Source: a virus. Taken from it: a stretch of DNA of 37,639 bases. The notes under the pieces were generated by a model. The model was not told the origin of the DNA. It searched no databases and saw only the letters and a program-made list of their open reading frames with translations. The position numbers and the translations under genes are program-made. Shown here piece after piece: positions 1-8,949 of the stretch; the stretch's first letter is position 1; each line of letters begins with the position of its first letter. The stretch lies in the IMG/VR virus record IMGVR_UViG_3300035670_000639, positions 1 through 37,639 of that record. One strand, 5' to 3'.

Positions 1-1948
1 CAAAGCAAGCCTTGTGCTTTTGTGTTGGCGTAAAACTATATAAAGTAGTTACAACGTTTGATTCCTCTTTAACAAAGTGAATAAGTTTGTTCGTTGCGCC
101 TCGTGCTTCATAGCCTAACAAATTAGATGAATTGTCCCCTATGTAATTAGTCGGCACTGAAGTTACCAGTGTTTCAAAAGTGATGTCTTCAATTTCAGTA
201 AACCAAGAACCCGTAGTTGCCCCTAAAAGGCTTGAGGGATTAAAACTAACAGCATCCGCCACACGGGTCACGCTTGTGCCGTAGGTGGGAATCAGCGAGG
301 TTGGGTATGTTGCGCTTGGCTCTGCTTGTGCGCCATACAGATAAATTCCGCTCGTTCCATCGCCAGTATAGGAACGGGAATTGTCCGCATCAGCCAAACC
401 AATAGAAAATAAAGTGCTATTTGCCGCTGGGGTGGTTGCGGTAATGCTTACACGATACCAGCCGTTTGCGTACTCTTCTATTGTTGAACTCGTAGAAGAA
501 TCCGTTAGGATTTGGCCCGTGCTTATATTAAAGTAAGTAATGCCCAAACCGCTTCCCGTTGAGGCATTCTCCATTCTTAAATACATAATGTTTCGCCCGT
601 TGGGTTTTACGAATGCACTCAATGTGTGAGCCGTGCTGAATGCCGCCACAATATTATCATACATAACGTGAAATCCGCTTGAGGTATCTTCTGTGAACGT
701 AGAAGCATTCCCTATGCCTTCGGGTGAGGTGGCTTGATTTGTCGCTATCGACCCATTGATTTTAACCCAGTCAGCGGCCCCAAAATAATTTGATTGAGGC
801 AAAATGTTCGTCCGCTGTGGTTCAAGCAACAAGCGAGGACAACCAACACTACCATCTGCGTTAATCGGGTAGTCAAGACGAGGAAGGTTGCTTACAGGAC
901 CAACAGATACAGCAGTAGTGGTAGTTGGGATGTAGTCCGTTGCGATGTCGCCCGTTTCGAGCTGGGCGTTTTGGATGTAGACGTTATCTCCAGCACTTAC
1001 GTTTATGTCCACATCCGCAGCCGCAATGAATATATATACACTCGTAATGCTTCCCGTTAATCCGCTTATAGAAATTCGGTAGTATCCATTCCCAGCGGGT
1101 GTAATAGAATAAGGAATGCCGCTACCACTTCCAGCCGTACCGTTTGCTAAATTGAAATACTGGTTACCTATTCCGCTCAAGTTTATGCGTATCCAGTCGG
1201 TGGTACCAGCCTTTGCGTAAACGCTAAAAGTAATCGGTGCAGACGCGCTGTACATTTGATATATGTCGCGACTTGAGCCAGCGGTAGGGGCTTCCAGTTT
1301 CCAAGCGTTTGTACTTCCGTCGTAGCCGCTTTGTCCAGCCGTTACCGTCGCGCCATTTTCTTTCTGCCAAGCCGCATTGCTAAAGTCGTTTGAGTACGTC
1401 AGCAAGTTAGTCCGCACCTTCTCGATATACCCATCAGGTCCAACACGAGTAGCACCACTAGCCCTTGTAAAGGTCAGCTGGCCGTTAGCATCCAAAGGAC
1501 GCTCAGCGTATACAATACTCGTCTTGTAAAGGCTCGGTACCAACACAAGACTAGCCTGTGCGTAGTACTTGTCAAGCAATGGCTCAATAGCATCCTTAGC
1601 GCAGTCAGCAGCTTCAATAGTCGCTCCGTTGTTGAGTCCGTAGGTGTTGATGTACGACCAAACGCTCTCAATGTCTGTAGCTCCAGCTAGGTATGCAGTA
1701 ACCTCACCAACAGAAACGCTAACAGCGGTGAACAGACCGTAGATGGTCGTCCCCGCATAAACCTGTAGGTCTGTGATGTCATCTCCGATAACGCTCGTAG
1801 CGCTGATGGTAGAATCTTGCGTTGCTACCAGTACTCGGTAGTACTCTCCCTCGACGTAAGCCTGAGAGGTGGAGATGGTGCGCATACCGCTCTGTCCAAA
1901 GCCCTGAAGCTGGTAGTTCGGTGCTGCATTTATGTTACTATATCCCAT
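1..1948 (-). CDS. Tail fibre / adhesin with carbohydrate-binding-like repeats (3' end cut by window edge)
   Basis: The frame is open from the ATG at 1948 to the left edge, giving 649 codons with no stop, so the C-terminus lies outside. The N-terminal 140 or so residues (start MGYSNINAAPNYQLQ) look like a virion-attachment part. Residues about 150-165 carry the LTFTRASGATRVGPDG motif often seen in phage fibres. Two tandem beta-sandwich modules follow, each opening with TNLLTYSNDFSNAAW or TNILPQSNYFGAADW and each containing an NG(Y/W)YRISI or NGWYRVSI strand, at about residues 165-300 and 330-490. A LamG-like (concanavalin-type) domain begins after about residue 505 and is cut. By analogy with other phage fibres the protein probably binds a host surface glycan; that is inference. 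It follows the portal gene on the same strand, with a short hairpin between them. Confidence 0.8.
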   Translation of the reverse strand, partial: MGYSNINAAPNYQLQGFGQSGMRTISTSQAYVEGEYYRVLVATQDSTISATSVIGDDITDLQVYAGTTIYGLFTAVSVSVGEVTAYLAGATDIESVWSYINTYGLNNGATIEAADCAKDAIEPLLDKYYAQASLVLVPSLYKTSIVYAERPLDANGQLTFTRASGATRVGPDGYIEKVRTNLLTYSNDFSNAAWQKENGATVTAGQSGYDGSTNAWKLEAPTAGSSRDIYQMYSASAPITFSVYAKAGTTDWIRINLSGIGNQYFNLANGTAGSGSGIPYSITPAGNGYYRISISGLTGSITSVYIFIAAADVDINVSAGDNVYIQNAQLETGDIATDYIPTTTTAVSVGPVSNLPRLDYPINADGSVGCPRLLLEPQRTNILPQSNYFGAADWVKINGSIATNQATSPEGIGNASTFTEDTSSGFHVMYDNIVAAFSTAHTLSAFVKPNGRNIMYLRMENASTGSGLGITYFNISTGQILTDSSTSSTIEEYANGWYRVSITATTPAANSTLFSIGLADADNSRSYTGDGTSGIYLYGAQAEPSATYPTSLIPTYGTSVTRVADAVSFNPSSLLGATTGSWFTEIEDITFETLVTSVPTNYIGDNSSNLLGYEARGATNKLIHFVKEESNVVTTLYSFTPTQKHKACF

Positions 1949-1961
1949 AGCCAAAAGAAAA

Positions 1962-1991
1962 GTTAAAAATCAAACGCAAGGCTATTGCGTT
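1962..1991 (-). terminator. Hairpin between portal and fibre genes
   Basis: Stem AACGCAA/TTGCGTT (1973-1979 and 1985-1991) with a 5-base loop. Read on the minus strand it is followed by TGATTTTT. It could be a partial terminator for the portal transcript. A TATTTTTG -7-like box (1993-2000, minus) overlaps the portal stop, so the fibre gene may also have its own promoter here. Confidence 0.4.
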
Positions 1992-2001
1992 ACAAAAATA
2001 G

Positions 2002-4443
2002 TTACTGGTTCAATATCATATTTAAGATGTCGTCACCCTCTTCCTCAGTGAGCTCGGGACGCTGTCCCTGGCGCTGAGAGATGAGTTTGCTTTGCTCAAC
2101 AGCTTGCTTCTTAACGCGTTCGTCCTTTCTATCTTCTTTTTCTTCTTCCAAAGAAGCCTTCTGCTGAAGGGACTCTGCATTAACCTGAGCATTGATGCCA
2201 AGACGCATCTGCTCAAGCTGCATACGAAGAGCGTACTCTTTGTCCAACAGCTCAAGCTTAGCCATCTTATCCGCCTCAATCTTAGCGAGGTCAAGCTGGC
2301 TCTGCGCTCCAATCTCAGCAATCTTACCTTGAGACGTTGCCTGCGCTACCTGAGCATTTGCCTGCGCCTGCATCTGAGAGTTGGCCATCGCCTGCTCCTG
2401 CTTCTCACGCATACGCTTCTTACGGCGTACAATCAACAGCCTCTCTGCTTGGTCCACATCCTTAAGCTGACGGATAGCGATAGCATCTTCAAGGTTAATC
2501 TCGCCAATAGAGATGGCAGCCTGAATGTTAGCTTCCAAGTAAGCCTTGTCTCTGTCGTTCATCTCAGTGACAACACGCACTCCGAAGTTGTACATCGGCA
2601 AGTCCTTGAACGAAGACAGCACCTTCATATTCTCAATGCCAACAGCGTTCTCATAAGCCTTGAACACCACCGACATCGGGGGGAGAATCTGAAGACAACG
2701 AACTACGTCCTCACATACTCTGCGGAACAGCACCATCGAAGCGTTGGTAATGTCGTACAGCGCGTTGTTGGCAGCAGCGATAGCTTGGTCTCTAACTCCT
2801 ACAAGCTGCTCTCCCTTAGGAGTTGTGCCATCCACCACCTCGTTGATTCCCGTTGCATCACGAATCATACGCAGGTTGTGGTTGTAGATACCAATCAACT
2901 CGTTGATGTTTCTGATGCTGTTATCCAGCGGGCGGATAGGCGGATTCTGGAAGCTTCCATCGGCGTTCTTTGAGCGGTAGTAGAAAATACCAGTCTGCTC
3001 GTAGATGTCCTGAATCTCCAAGGGCTGGAGCTCACCACCGCGACCGAGCTGTACGTTCTCAAGACCTTCAATGTCTACAATCAATCCATCGGGCTTGGCC
3101 TTGGCGATTGACTGCTGGAGTTTGAGGTGGGTAATCTGAAGCTGGTCAGCGAAGGTGATAATTGAGCTAACCATCGACTTTGGAATCATCCGACGCAGGT
3201 TCGTAGCCACAGCGCTGTATGAGAAGCTGGCACGAGATAGGTCGTGTACGTTCTTCGGGATGTTCTTCTTAAGGCCGTAGTCGAACAAGTAATCTGTTCC
3301 AATCACATACTTGCCGCCGTAGATGGTGGCGTTCTGCATATACACAGGCTCGCGGTCATACACCGACTGCGTAGGCATCTTGTACTCGTATCCCTTGTAG
3401 TAGAATCCTACGTTACCAAAGCGAGACTCCTTCTTCTCGAAGATTATGTCGTCTACGCTAAGGAACTCGAACTCAAGGATAGAGATGGTGTACTGGTCGT
3501 ATCCGTACTGATATACGCCAAGGGCTGAGTCGTAGGTAGACTCGGACAGCCTATCTGGGTTATTGCCAAACGTATTAGCAACGCTCTGAGCCATCTGCTT
3601 GTACTCGTCCTCGGTGAACTGGTTGCCAGCCATCCGCTTGAGCTCCTGAATAGACACCTGACGAATGTGACCCATATACGTACAATCCGTAAGATTGGGG
3701 TCGTCGGTGATGCTGTGGATGAAATATGCAGGGTCTACATATTCCTCTTTGATTCCGTAGTTGGGGTCATTGTTGCGCTTAACGACAGCCATACCAACGG
3801 TAACCAAGTCTTCAACATTGCGACGATAGATACGCTCGCTAAAGTCGTTCCAGCTAAGGGTGAGGCGAGTGGCAATCTGGGCTGCAATCTCAGCCTGGGT
3901 CTTGATGTTGGTTTCAAAGAAAATCTCAGCCTCCTCCGTAGTATCGGGGATGTTAGCTGGGTCTACCTGAACCTGCAGGCCCATCTGCTTGGCCTCTTGG
4001 TACAGCTCTTTGTTCTTAATGGCGGCCTTAATCTTGGCCTTCTCCCTGTCTTTCTCCGTTTGGGAAAGGGGGTCGATGGCTTCGATATTTGGCGTAGGGT
4101 CGGTAGAGAGAATCTTATTGACTACAATCTTTACGAACTTAGGGATAATCGGTACTGGAGACCAGTCGATAGAAAGCAGAGCGCCATCCCCGTTGTTAGG
4201 GTCAAGTGACGTTAGAATCTGCTTGTAGATGTTAACATCTTGCGTTCCGTTGGCGTAGTCTCTGTTAATCTGAAACTCCTTCCAACGTACGTTATACAAA
4301 GAGCCAGTAGTGTTGACTCCACCCCATTGAGCATATACGCCTTTCGCATATTGCAGTCCGTATTGCTTCGTGACCTTTCTGGCGTGGTTAGCCAACGGGT
4401 CAGGGAAGTTTACGGTGCTACTCAAGTAATTGTAATCCGACAT
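2002..4443 (-). CDS. Portal protein
   Basis: The portal forms the dodecameric DNA gate at the capsid vertex. The product is 813 residues from the ATG at 4443. A TTG at 4467 would add eight residues, but the ATG lies 22 bases after a TATATTTG -7 box, so I chose the ATG. Support comes from position directly after the large terminase, from size, and from content: an N-terminal alpha/beta body (PKFVKIVVNKILSTDP, then a charged helix TEKDREKAKIKAAIK), a central region with FADQLQITHLKLQQSIAKAKPDG, and a long helical Gln/Ala/Glu-rich C-terminal tail (about residues 660-800) typical of portal barrel or crown regions. The layout resembles portals of crAss-like and other Bacteroidota podoviruses. That resemblance is from memory and not tested. 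Confidence 0.85.
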   Translation of the reverse strand: MSDYNYLSSTVNFPDPLANHARKVTKQYGLQYAKGVYAQWGGVNTTGSLYNVRWKEFQINRDYANGTQDVNIYKQILTSLDPNNGDGALLSIDWSPVPIIPKFVKIVVNKILSTDPTPNIEAIDPLSQTEKDREKAKIKAAIKNKELYQEAKQMGLQVQVDPANIPDTTEEAEIFFETNIKTQAEIAAQIATRLTLSWNDFSERIYRRNVEDLVTVGMAVVKRNNDPNYGIKEEYVDPAYFIHSITDDPNLTDCTYMGHIRQVSIQELKRMAGNQFTEDEYKQMAQSVANTFGNNPDRLSESTYDSALGVYQYGYDQYTISILEFEFLSVDDIIFEKKESRFGNVGFYYKGYEYKMPTQSVYDREPVYMQNATIYGGKYVIGTDYLFDYGLKKNIPKNVHDLSRASFSYSAVATNLRRMIPKSMVSSIITFADQLQITHLKLQQSIAKAKPDGLIVDIEGLENVQLGRGGELQPLEIQDIYEQTGIFYYRSKNADGSFQNPPIRPLDNSIRNINELIGIYNHNLRMIRDATGINEVVDGTTPKGEQLVGVRDQAIAAANNALYDITNASMVLFRRVCEDVVRCLQILPPMSVVFKAYENAVGIENMKVLSSFKDLPMYNFGVRVVTEMNDRDKAYLEANIQAAISIGEINLEDAIAIRQLKDVDQAERLLIVRRKKRMREKQEQAMANSQMQAQANAQVAQATSQGKIAEIGAQSQLDLAKIEADKMAKLELLDKEYALRMQLEQMRLGINAQVNAESLQQKASLEEEKEDRKDERVKKQAVEQSKLISQRQGQRPELTEEEGDDILNMILNQ

Positions 4444-4464
4444 ATTATAATATCCGTTATAGTG

Positions 4465-4472
4465 CAAATATA
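4465..4472 (-). promoter_or_regulatory. -7 box upstream of portal gene
   Basis: TATATTTG on the minus strand, 22 bases upstream of the portal ATG, fits the Bacteroidota TAnnTTTG -7 consensus. I see no clear TTTG -33 element 19-20 bases further upstream, so it may be weak or fortuitous. Confidence 0.4.
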
Positions 4473-4481
4473 CAGATATAT

Positions 4482-6602
4482 CTAACGCCTGATTTCTCGT
4501 GCCTTACGAAAGAATACTTTGTTAGAGAAGTCAGCCTTAGGCTTTTCTGCGGCGACCTTTTGGGCAGCCAAAAGAGCAAGCCCCGAAGAAATCGTCAAGT
4601 CAAACTTCGTTCGGTCGTCAATCTTAAAGTTAATCCAATCCTCCAGCGTCCTGTTGAAGTACATCTTCCCATAGTTTCCCGTCTCATCATTGATGCCCAC
4701 GTGGTGGTGGATGTAGGCCTCTACCGCCTGAGCGTGTGCTTGGATAACATCTTGGCTGTTGGACGGGATACCCTTGGTCTTGACGTTATTATGGGAGTTG
4801 GCAGCGAGGAGGTGGGCAGGCCTATCCATAAGGTATCCGTCGTAGCCCCTTGACTCAAAGTATCTTACGATACCATATTTGTTGTTCTCCACCAGAAGGG
4901 GGAAGCCAAAGAAGAAAGCTGCCATCAACACATCCTCATAGAATATCTTAGCCAGCGGTGGGCGTGAAGCATACTCGGCCACGAACATATTCGACGGGTA
5001 CTGCATATTGAACTTAGTCATTATATGGCAGGCTCCTTTCGAGGCCCTTCCGTCGATGGTAGCGTCAAGGTCATAGGAGTCGACTCCACCACATCCAAAG
5101 GCATCGTTGGGGGCTACCTTCTGTCCTCTGTCAATCTTGATTCTATTCTGAAGCTCAGCGGGAGGCATCCACGTAATCCTCCACCTTCCGTTAGCATCGG
5201 GCTTGAAGATGACCTTGGTATCCTGAACTCCGTTCTCCCAGTGGAAGTTTCCGATAACAACAGGATTAGGAAACAATTCATCATTGTACTGAATCTGTTC
5301 GTATATCTTGGCGATGTTAAAAAGGCTCGTCTTGGTAGAGTCGCGGAACGCCTCGTCAGCAGTAAAGGGAAACTGACGGATGAATTCGTTGAGCTCGTTG
5401 CTGTCATTAACCAGCGCCTTTCTCTCGTTCTTCAAGAACGTCTTAGCCCCAACCTTAATGATGTCGCCATCAATACCGATAATCGGTGTCTCTGGGTCGT
5501 CAATAACTGGGTTGCCGTACTTATCGAAGAAGCCCTCTAGCGCCTCATACGCAGGGATAAAGATTCGGTATAGTCCGCTCTTTGTTCTGTCGTTCTCGTT
5601 TCTATCGGAAGTATCAGAACTCTCGTACATCTTTCGGTACTGGCGGCCTCCTTGGTCAAGAGGGTTTACCGTTGAGCCCACCAACGCCTTACCGATAATC
5701 TTACGACCAATCATCAAACAGGTCTTATGGATGCGCCACGACTCATTGACATCCGTCGGCTTCACCCACTTGCCAGCCTCATCGAAGAAGAGCATATGCG
5801 TCTTGCTTCCGTCGTAGGCGTTGTTGGTGGTGTTCTTCCAGTTGATGATGGTGTCCAGTGCCTCGCCAGCCTGAGAGGTCTTGTTGTTCTTGGTAATCCT
5901 CTTAGCAGGCTCGCGGAAGGCAAGCTCCATCCGTGGGTTGGTAGTACCATCCTGAATAGGCTTGAAGAAGAACGGGTAGCTACGGAAGACGGGGATGACC
6001 TTGCTCATAAAGACAGCCTCCTGAGCATCGGGTCCCGTCTTACTCATAATACCCAGCAGCTTTTGCTTTACCTGCGTGGCCTCATCCACCAAGATGGCGC
6101 TACACATATTGGTATAACCAGAGCGTCGGCACTTGACATATAGCTGGCCAAAACTCCTCGGGTCCACCTCGCAAGCCATCTGATGAAGGAACAGCTTTCT
6201 CTGGAAGTCAAGATAGCTAGGGTATCCAATATCAATCTTGCTCCACTGAAGGAACATATAGTGGTGACCAGTGATGTAGGTGGGAACGCCGTTGTTGTAA
6301 AACCACACGCCGTTTCTCCTGCGCTCAAACTCCCTGTCAATCAAAGGTGAGTACCTGTTCTGAAACTCCCTAGGCATCTCCCTCCAGTCGTCCATTGACT
6401 TAATATCCAGCAGCTCCTTGGGAAGCTCAATGCGCTTCCACATCTGGTCCTGCTTCTTTAGGTTGTAAAACAGAATCTTGGTGCGCTCTGGTTTTTTGGG
6501 AAGCTGGATGTGCAGGTCGGCAAGCTCAATAATATCCCCTTCCGTCCCGTCAGGACAGATGTTGATAATGGTCTTGTCCTTGATGATATTTAGTCCAGCC
6601 AT
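4482..6602 (-). CDS. terL: Terminase large subunit
   Basis: ATP-driven DNA packaging motor and headful/cos nuclease; 706 residues, a normal to long size. The ATPase half shows a deviant Walker A (K157-C-R-R-S-G-Y-T164, lysine at the front, as in the KARQxGxS type of terminases), a Walker B LFFDEAG (271-277) and a coupling motif GSTVNP (309-314). The RNase H-like nuclease half shows GVDSYDLD (506-513), a second acidic residue in LVENNK (E572) and a third in DRTKFDLT (about D668). The ATG shares one base with the TGA of the upstream gene (TGATG), so translation is probably coupled. The next gene downstream is the portal, the standard packaging order. Confidence 0.95.
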   Translation of the reverse strand: MAGLNIIKDKTIINICPDGTEGDIIELADLHIQLPKKPERTKILFYNLKKQDQMWKRIELPKELLDIKSMDDWREMPREFQNRYSPLIDREFERRRNGVWFYNNGVPTYITGHHYMFLQWSKIDIGYPSYLDFQRKLFLHQMACEVDPRSFGQLYVKCRRSGYTNMCSAILVDEATQVKQKLLGIMSKTGPDAQEAVFMSKVIPVFRSYPFFFKPIQDGTTNPRMELAFREPAKRITKNNKTSQAGEALDTIINWKNTTNNAYDGSKTHMLFFDEAGKWVKPTDVNESWRIHKTCLMIGRKIIGKALVGSTVNPLDQGGRQYRKMYESSDTSDRNENDRTKSGLYRIFIPAYEALEGFFDKYGNPVIDDPETPIIGIDGDIIKVGAKTFLKNERKALVNDSNELNEFIRQFPFTADEAFRDSTKTSLFNIAKIYEQIQYNDELFPNPVVIGNFHWENGVQDTKVIFKPDANGRWRITWMPPAELQNRIKIDRGQKVAPNDAFGCGGVDSYDLDATIDGRASKGACHIMTKFNMQYPSNMFVAEYASRPPLAKIFYEDVLMAAFFFGFPLLVENNKYGIVRYFESRGYDGYLMDRPAHLLAANSHNNVKTKGIPSNSQDVIQAHAQAVEAYIHHHVGINDETGNYGKMYFNRTLEDWINFKIDDRTKFDLTISSGLALLAAQKVAAEKPKADFSNKVFFRKAREIRR

Positions 6603-6898
6603 CAGGACTTGAGTTTACGCTCAGCAAAACCTCCTTTGAAGTCGCTATGCTGGGCAATCTCTCCGTCTTCGTCGAGTGTGCGTATCATCTCCTCGAGCTT
6701 CTGGCGCTCCTGAAGCAGCTCGCGGCAATCCACCACGCTCTGCTTGATGGACGACAGCTCCGCCTTGCGAGCAGCCCCAACGATGTCGGGGTCTACTGGC
6801 TTCTTTATCTCTTCAATGAGGCCACTGATGGCCACCTCCATAGATTCAAGCAGCTTTCGTGCTGCGTCAACTGTGGTGAACTTACTCTTGATAGCCAT
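6602..6898 (-). CDS. Small coiled-coil protein, candidate small terminase subunit
   Basis: 98 residues from the ATG at 6898 (start MAIKSKFTTVDAARKLL). A TTG four codons earlier is possible but lies further inside the upstream gene, with which it already overlaps by 17 bases. The protein is almost entirely helical, with two amphipathic helices (about 10-30 and 45-75, KQSVVDCRELLQERQKLEEM). No DNA-binding motif is recognisable. Its place immediately before terL, with a TGATG overlap, makes the small terminase subunit the leading guess, by position only. Confidence 0.6.
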   Translation of the reverse strand: MAIKSKFTTVDAARKLLESMEVAISGLIEEIKKPVDPDIVGAARKAELSSIKQSVVDCRELLQERQKLEEMIRTLDEDGEIAQHSDFKGGFAERKLKS

Positions 6899-7463
6899 CG
6901 ACAATAGCAATTAGGTGGCTTACATTCATACGCCATAGCTTCTTGCCTTCAATCTCCATCTCGTAATCTGCGTCTTTGGCGAAGTAGACAATATCTCCCC
7001 TTTTAACGCCAAGCTCCTCAAGTGCTGGTGAGTCGCAGTAGATGCGTCCGTATCTGTTAGGCTGTTTCTCGTACTGGACAATCTCAAGGATAGAGCTCTT
7101 TAGCTCGTTGGGCTGTTTTACGGGCTCTACAAGAATCCAGTCAGTGAGAACCTGAAGGCCATCGTCACTCTTATAGGCGTAGCACTGGGTGGAGAACCCG
7201 CCGTCTGGGTGGAACTTCACCTTATAGTTGCCATCACCCATACTGTTTCCCTCATCCATAATGACGTGGTGGTGGACATAAAGGGTATCGCCAGCTTTAA
7301 CGCCAGTTTTATACTTCAAAGGAGTAGACACTACGGTTCCGTAGGGGACACGATGCTCAAACTCGTTGAACTTCGTCTCGATGTATATCTCTACATCGCC
7401 TATCTTTTTGGTGTCTTGTACTCTTTTGGGGATATGTATTAGGAAGTGTTCTAGGTACTGCAT
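6882..7463 (-). CDS. GroES-like co-chaperonin with two tandem domains
   Basis: 193 residues. Residues 107-190 read as a full GroES fold: DWILVEPV at the start, GVKRGDIVYFAKDADY (152-167) at the dome strand, and SHLIAIVDG (182-190) at the end, each matching the corresponding GroES strand. Residues 6-103 look like a second, diverged copy: HFLIHIP, PYGTVVSTP (40-48) and GVKAGDTLYVHHHV (54-67). GroES itself is about 97 residues, so this looks like a duplication and fusion. Phage co-chaperonins such as T4 gp31 assist folding of the capsid protein with host GroEL. The location just upstream of the packaging genes fits such a late role. Known: the family. Inferred: the duplication and the partner. 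Confidence 0.75.
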   Translation of the reverse strand: MQYLEHFLIHIPKRVQDTKKIGDVEIYIETKFNEFEHRVPYGTVVSTPLKYKTGVKAGDTLYVHHHVIMDEGNSMGDGNYKVKFHPDGGFSTQCYAYKSDDGLQVLTDWILVEPVKQPNELKSSILEIVQYEKQPNRYGRIYCDSPALEELGVKRGDIVYFAKDADYEMEIEGKKLWRMNVSHLIAIVDGYQE

Positions 7464-7472
7464 TTGTTTTAA

Positions 7473-7706
7473 TTAAAATTCACAGGAGAACTCTACAATC
7501 ACTGACTGGTGCTGGATACGCTTCCATAGCATAATGCCGCGTGAGTCTTTAATGTAGATGTTATAACGTTCTTTTCCGTGGGTGGACAGATAGCGCTCGT
7601 CAAAAACGATAGCGTCAATCTTTGAGCGTCCTACGTCCTGACCTATTACATAGGCAAGACCTTTCAGTGGGTCAGTGCCCACGACGATTTTTCTAATCAA
7701 TTCCAT
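7473..7706 (-). CDS. Hypothetical protein (77 aa)
   Basis: Starts MELIRKIVVGTDPLKG and is predicted to be mostly beta. It contains no motif I recognise. It sits between two other small late genes, 3 bases downstream of the 96-residue gene and 9 bases before the GroES-like gene, so it belongs to the same late operon. Confidence 0.7.
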   Translation of the reverse strand: MELIRKIVVGTDPLKGLAYVIGQDVGRSKIDAIVFDERYLSTHGKERYNIYIKDSRGIMLWKRIQHQSVIVEFSCEF

Positions 7707-7709
7707 TTT

Positions 7710-8000
7710 TTAATTATTTAGCCAAAAGTCGATGGACGACGTGTCATTGTCGTTGTCATCATCATCTTGGTAGTTTTTGTTTAGGAAGTCTAGTACTGTG
7801 TTTAATTCATTTTCGTTGTCTACCTCTAGGCGAGAGACAGCTTCTATGGTGAAGAGTCCGCCTTTCTCTTTTACGATGCCAACTGTGCATACCATTAGAA
7901 GCTCATCAGTAAATCCCATCTCTTCCGCAAGTTCCGCTATATCGTCTAGCTTCGCTTGAGCTCGGATTAGGAAATCCATCTTAGCCTCTTCTTTGGTCAT
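7710..8000 (-). CDS. Hypothetical acidic protein (96 aa)
   Basis: Starts MTKEEAKMDFLIRAQ. The N-terminal half is helical; the C-terminus is strikingly acidic, with a run of Asp and Asn (YQDDDDNDNDTSSIDF). The ATG overlaps the stop of the C1q-like gene by one base (TAATG), indicating coupled translation. Function unknown. Confidence 0.7.
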   Translation of the reverse strand: MTKEEAKMDFLIRAQAKLDDIAELAEEMGFTDELLMVCTVGIVKEKGGLFTIEAVSRLEVDNENELNTVLDFLNKNYQDDDDNDNDTSSIDFWLNN

Positions 8001-8911
8001 TACAGCTTGCGTAAGTGGAATACGCTATACTTGTTTAACGTAACCGAGACAGAGCCAGTCTCTTCTGCTAAAATCGAAAGGGTGTCTCCACTAGTCAAGT
8101 TCACAACCGTTGACTGCGTAACAAAGTGGTCTGTTCCAGAGCCAAGCGGTGTTTCGTTTATGTTTACGGTGCTTCCGTTTATGTCAAAAGAAAACTTAAT
8201 TTGAGCACCAGAGCCGCCACCAGTTAAAATACTTGCCCCAAGGGTTACCTGATAAACACCATCAAAGTTTACACGAACACCATCGTTGGTACCTCCGTAT
8301 GGGCTTACAAGTGTATAGGTTGTGCTTGCAGCACCAACTTCAGTGGAGTCCGTAGGTCCAGTAGCTACGCCAGCAAACTCAAGGTACTGAGGTGAGGCGG
8401 TAAGCACAAGGTCTGCCGCGGTGCGGGCAACAAGCTCAGGAGCCGACTGGTAGACCAGCGGGTTTATGAGGGCCGACAGCGAAGAGTAGTCAATGCGCTT
8501 CCACGTAGTAAGCGATGCATCGTAAATCAAAAAGCGGTCACCAGAGGCAGGGGTGCCAATGTCAGATAGAGACGATGGGTTAGCCATACGAACGTCCGAG
8601 CCAGAGACAGCAAGTGGTAGTGATGCTGTTGTTAGCGCTCCACCAGAGAATGCGGCAGCATTAAGCGTGCGCTTTACTACTTGATTGGAGCCGTTAAGGA
8701 AAAGGGCACTCGTTTCCGTAGTTCCTGTTGCTGGGACGGTAGGGAACTCCAGTGTTCCATTGATGCCCACCTTGTTGGTGGCGAGCTGCAATGCGGTAGC
8801 CACTCCATCACCAGACTCTACGTTTTTAAGGGTGGTGGTGGCGGTGTTGGTTGCTAGCTTAATAAGCGAAGCAAACGCATCTTTTACCTTTTGGCCTGAT
8901 AATGTTGCCAT
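8000..8911 (-). CDS. Virion-associated protein with C-terminal C1q/TNF-like beta domain
   Basis: 303 residues, Ser/Thr/Ala/Gly-rich and low in Cys, as in trimeric phage fibres. Residues 1-60 (MATLSGQKVKDAFASLIKL) are a helical attachment segment. Residues 60-160 hold an appendage-like segment with repeated short strands. About 165-303 looks like a C1q/TNF jelly roll: GVYQVTLGASIL, IKFSFDINGSTV, then NLTSGDTLSILAEETG and a final FHLRKL strand. It is the first gene of the minus-strand run leading to terL, behind a TATATTTG box at 8928-8935. The likely role is a head or tail decoration or receptor-binding fibre; this is inferred from fold type only. Confidence 0.65.
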   Translation of the reverse strand: MATLSGQKVKDAFASLIKLATNTATTTLKNVESGDGVATALQLATNKVGINGTLEFPTVPATGTTETSALFLNGSNQVVKRTLNAAAFSGGALTTASLPLAVSGSDVRMANPSSLSDIGTPASGDRFLIYDASLTTWKRIDYSSLSALINPLVYQSAPELVARTAADLVLTASPQYLEFAGVATGPTDSTEVGAASTTYTLVSPYGGTNDGVRVNFDGVYQVTLGASILTGGGSGAQIKFSFDINGSTVNINETPLGSGTDHFVTQSTVVNLTSGDTLSILAEETGSVSVTLNKYSVFHLRKL

Positions 8912-8917
8912 ATTGAA

Positions 8918-8935
8918 TACTTTTGTACAAATATA
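8918..8935. promoter_or_regulatory. Overlapping divergent -7 boxes
   Basis: On the plus strand TACTTTTG lies at 8918-8925; on the minus strand TATATTTG lies at 8928-8935. Both fit TAnnTTTG. They are 2 bases apart and point away into the 8950 gene (plus) and the C1q-like gene (minus), so the two promoters cannot easily be occupied together. Confidence 0.45.
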
Positions 8936-8949
8936 AAGTTTAATTCAAG

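Noticed and set aside
2092-2973. Long plus-strand frame of 293 codons opposite the portal gene
   Set aside because: It lies wholly antisense to the conserved portal. Its composition (Leu/His/Arg-rich, no motif) is that of a shadow of helical coding sequence.
4443-4467. Portal start at TTG 4467
   Set aside because: The in-frame ATG at 4443 is better placed relative to the -7 box; TTG 4467 lies within that box.
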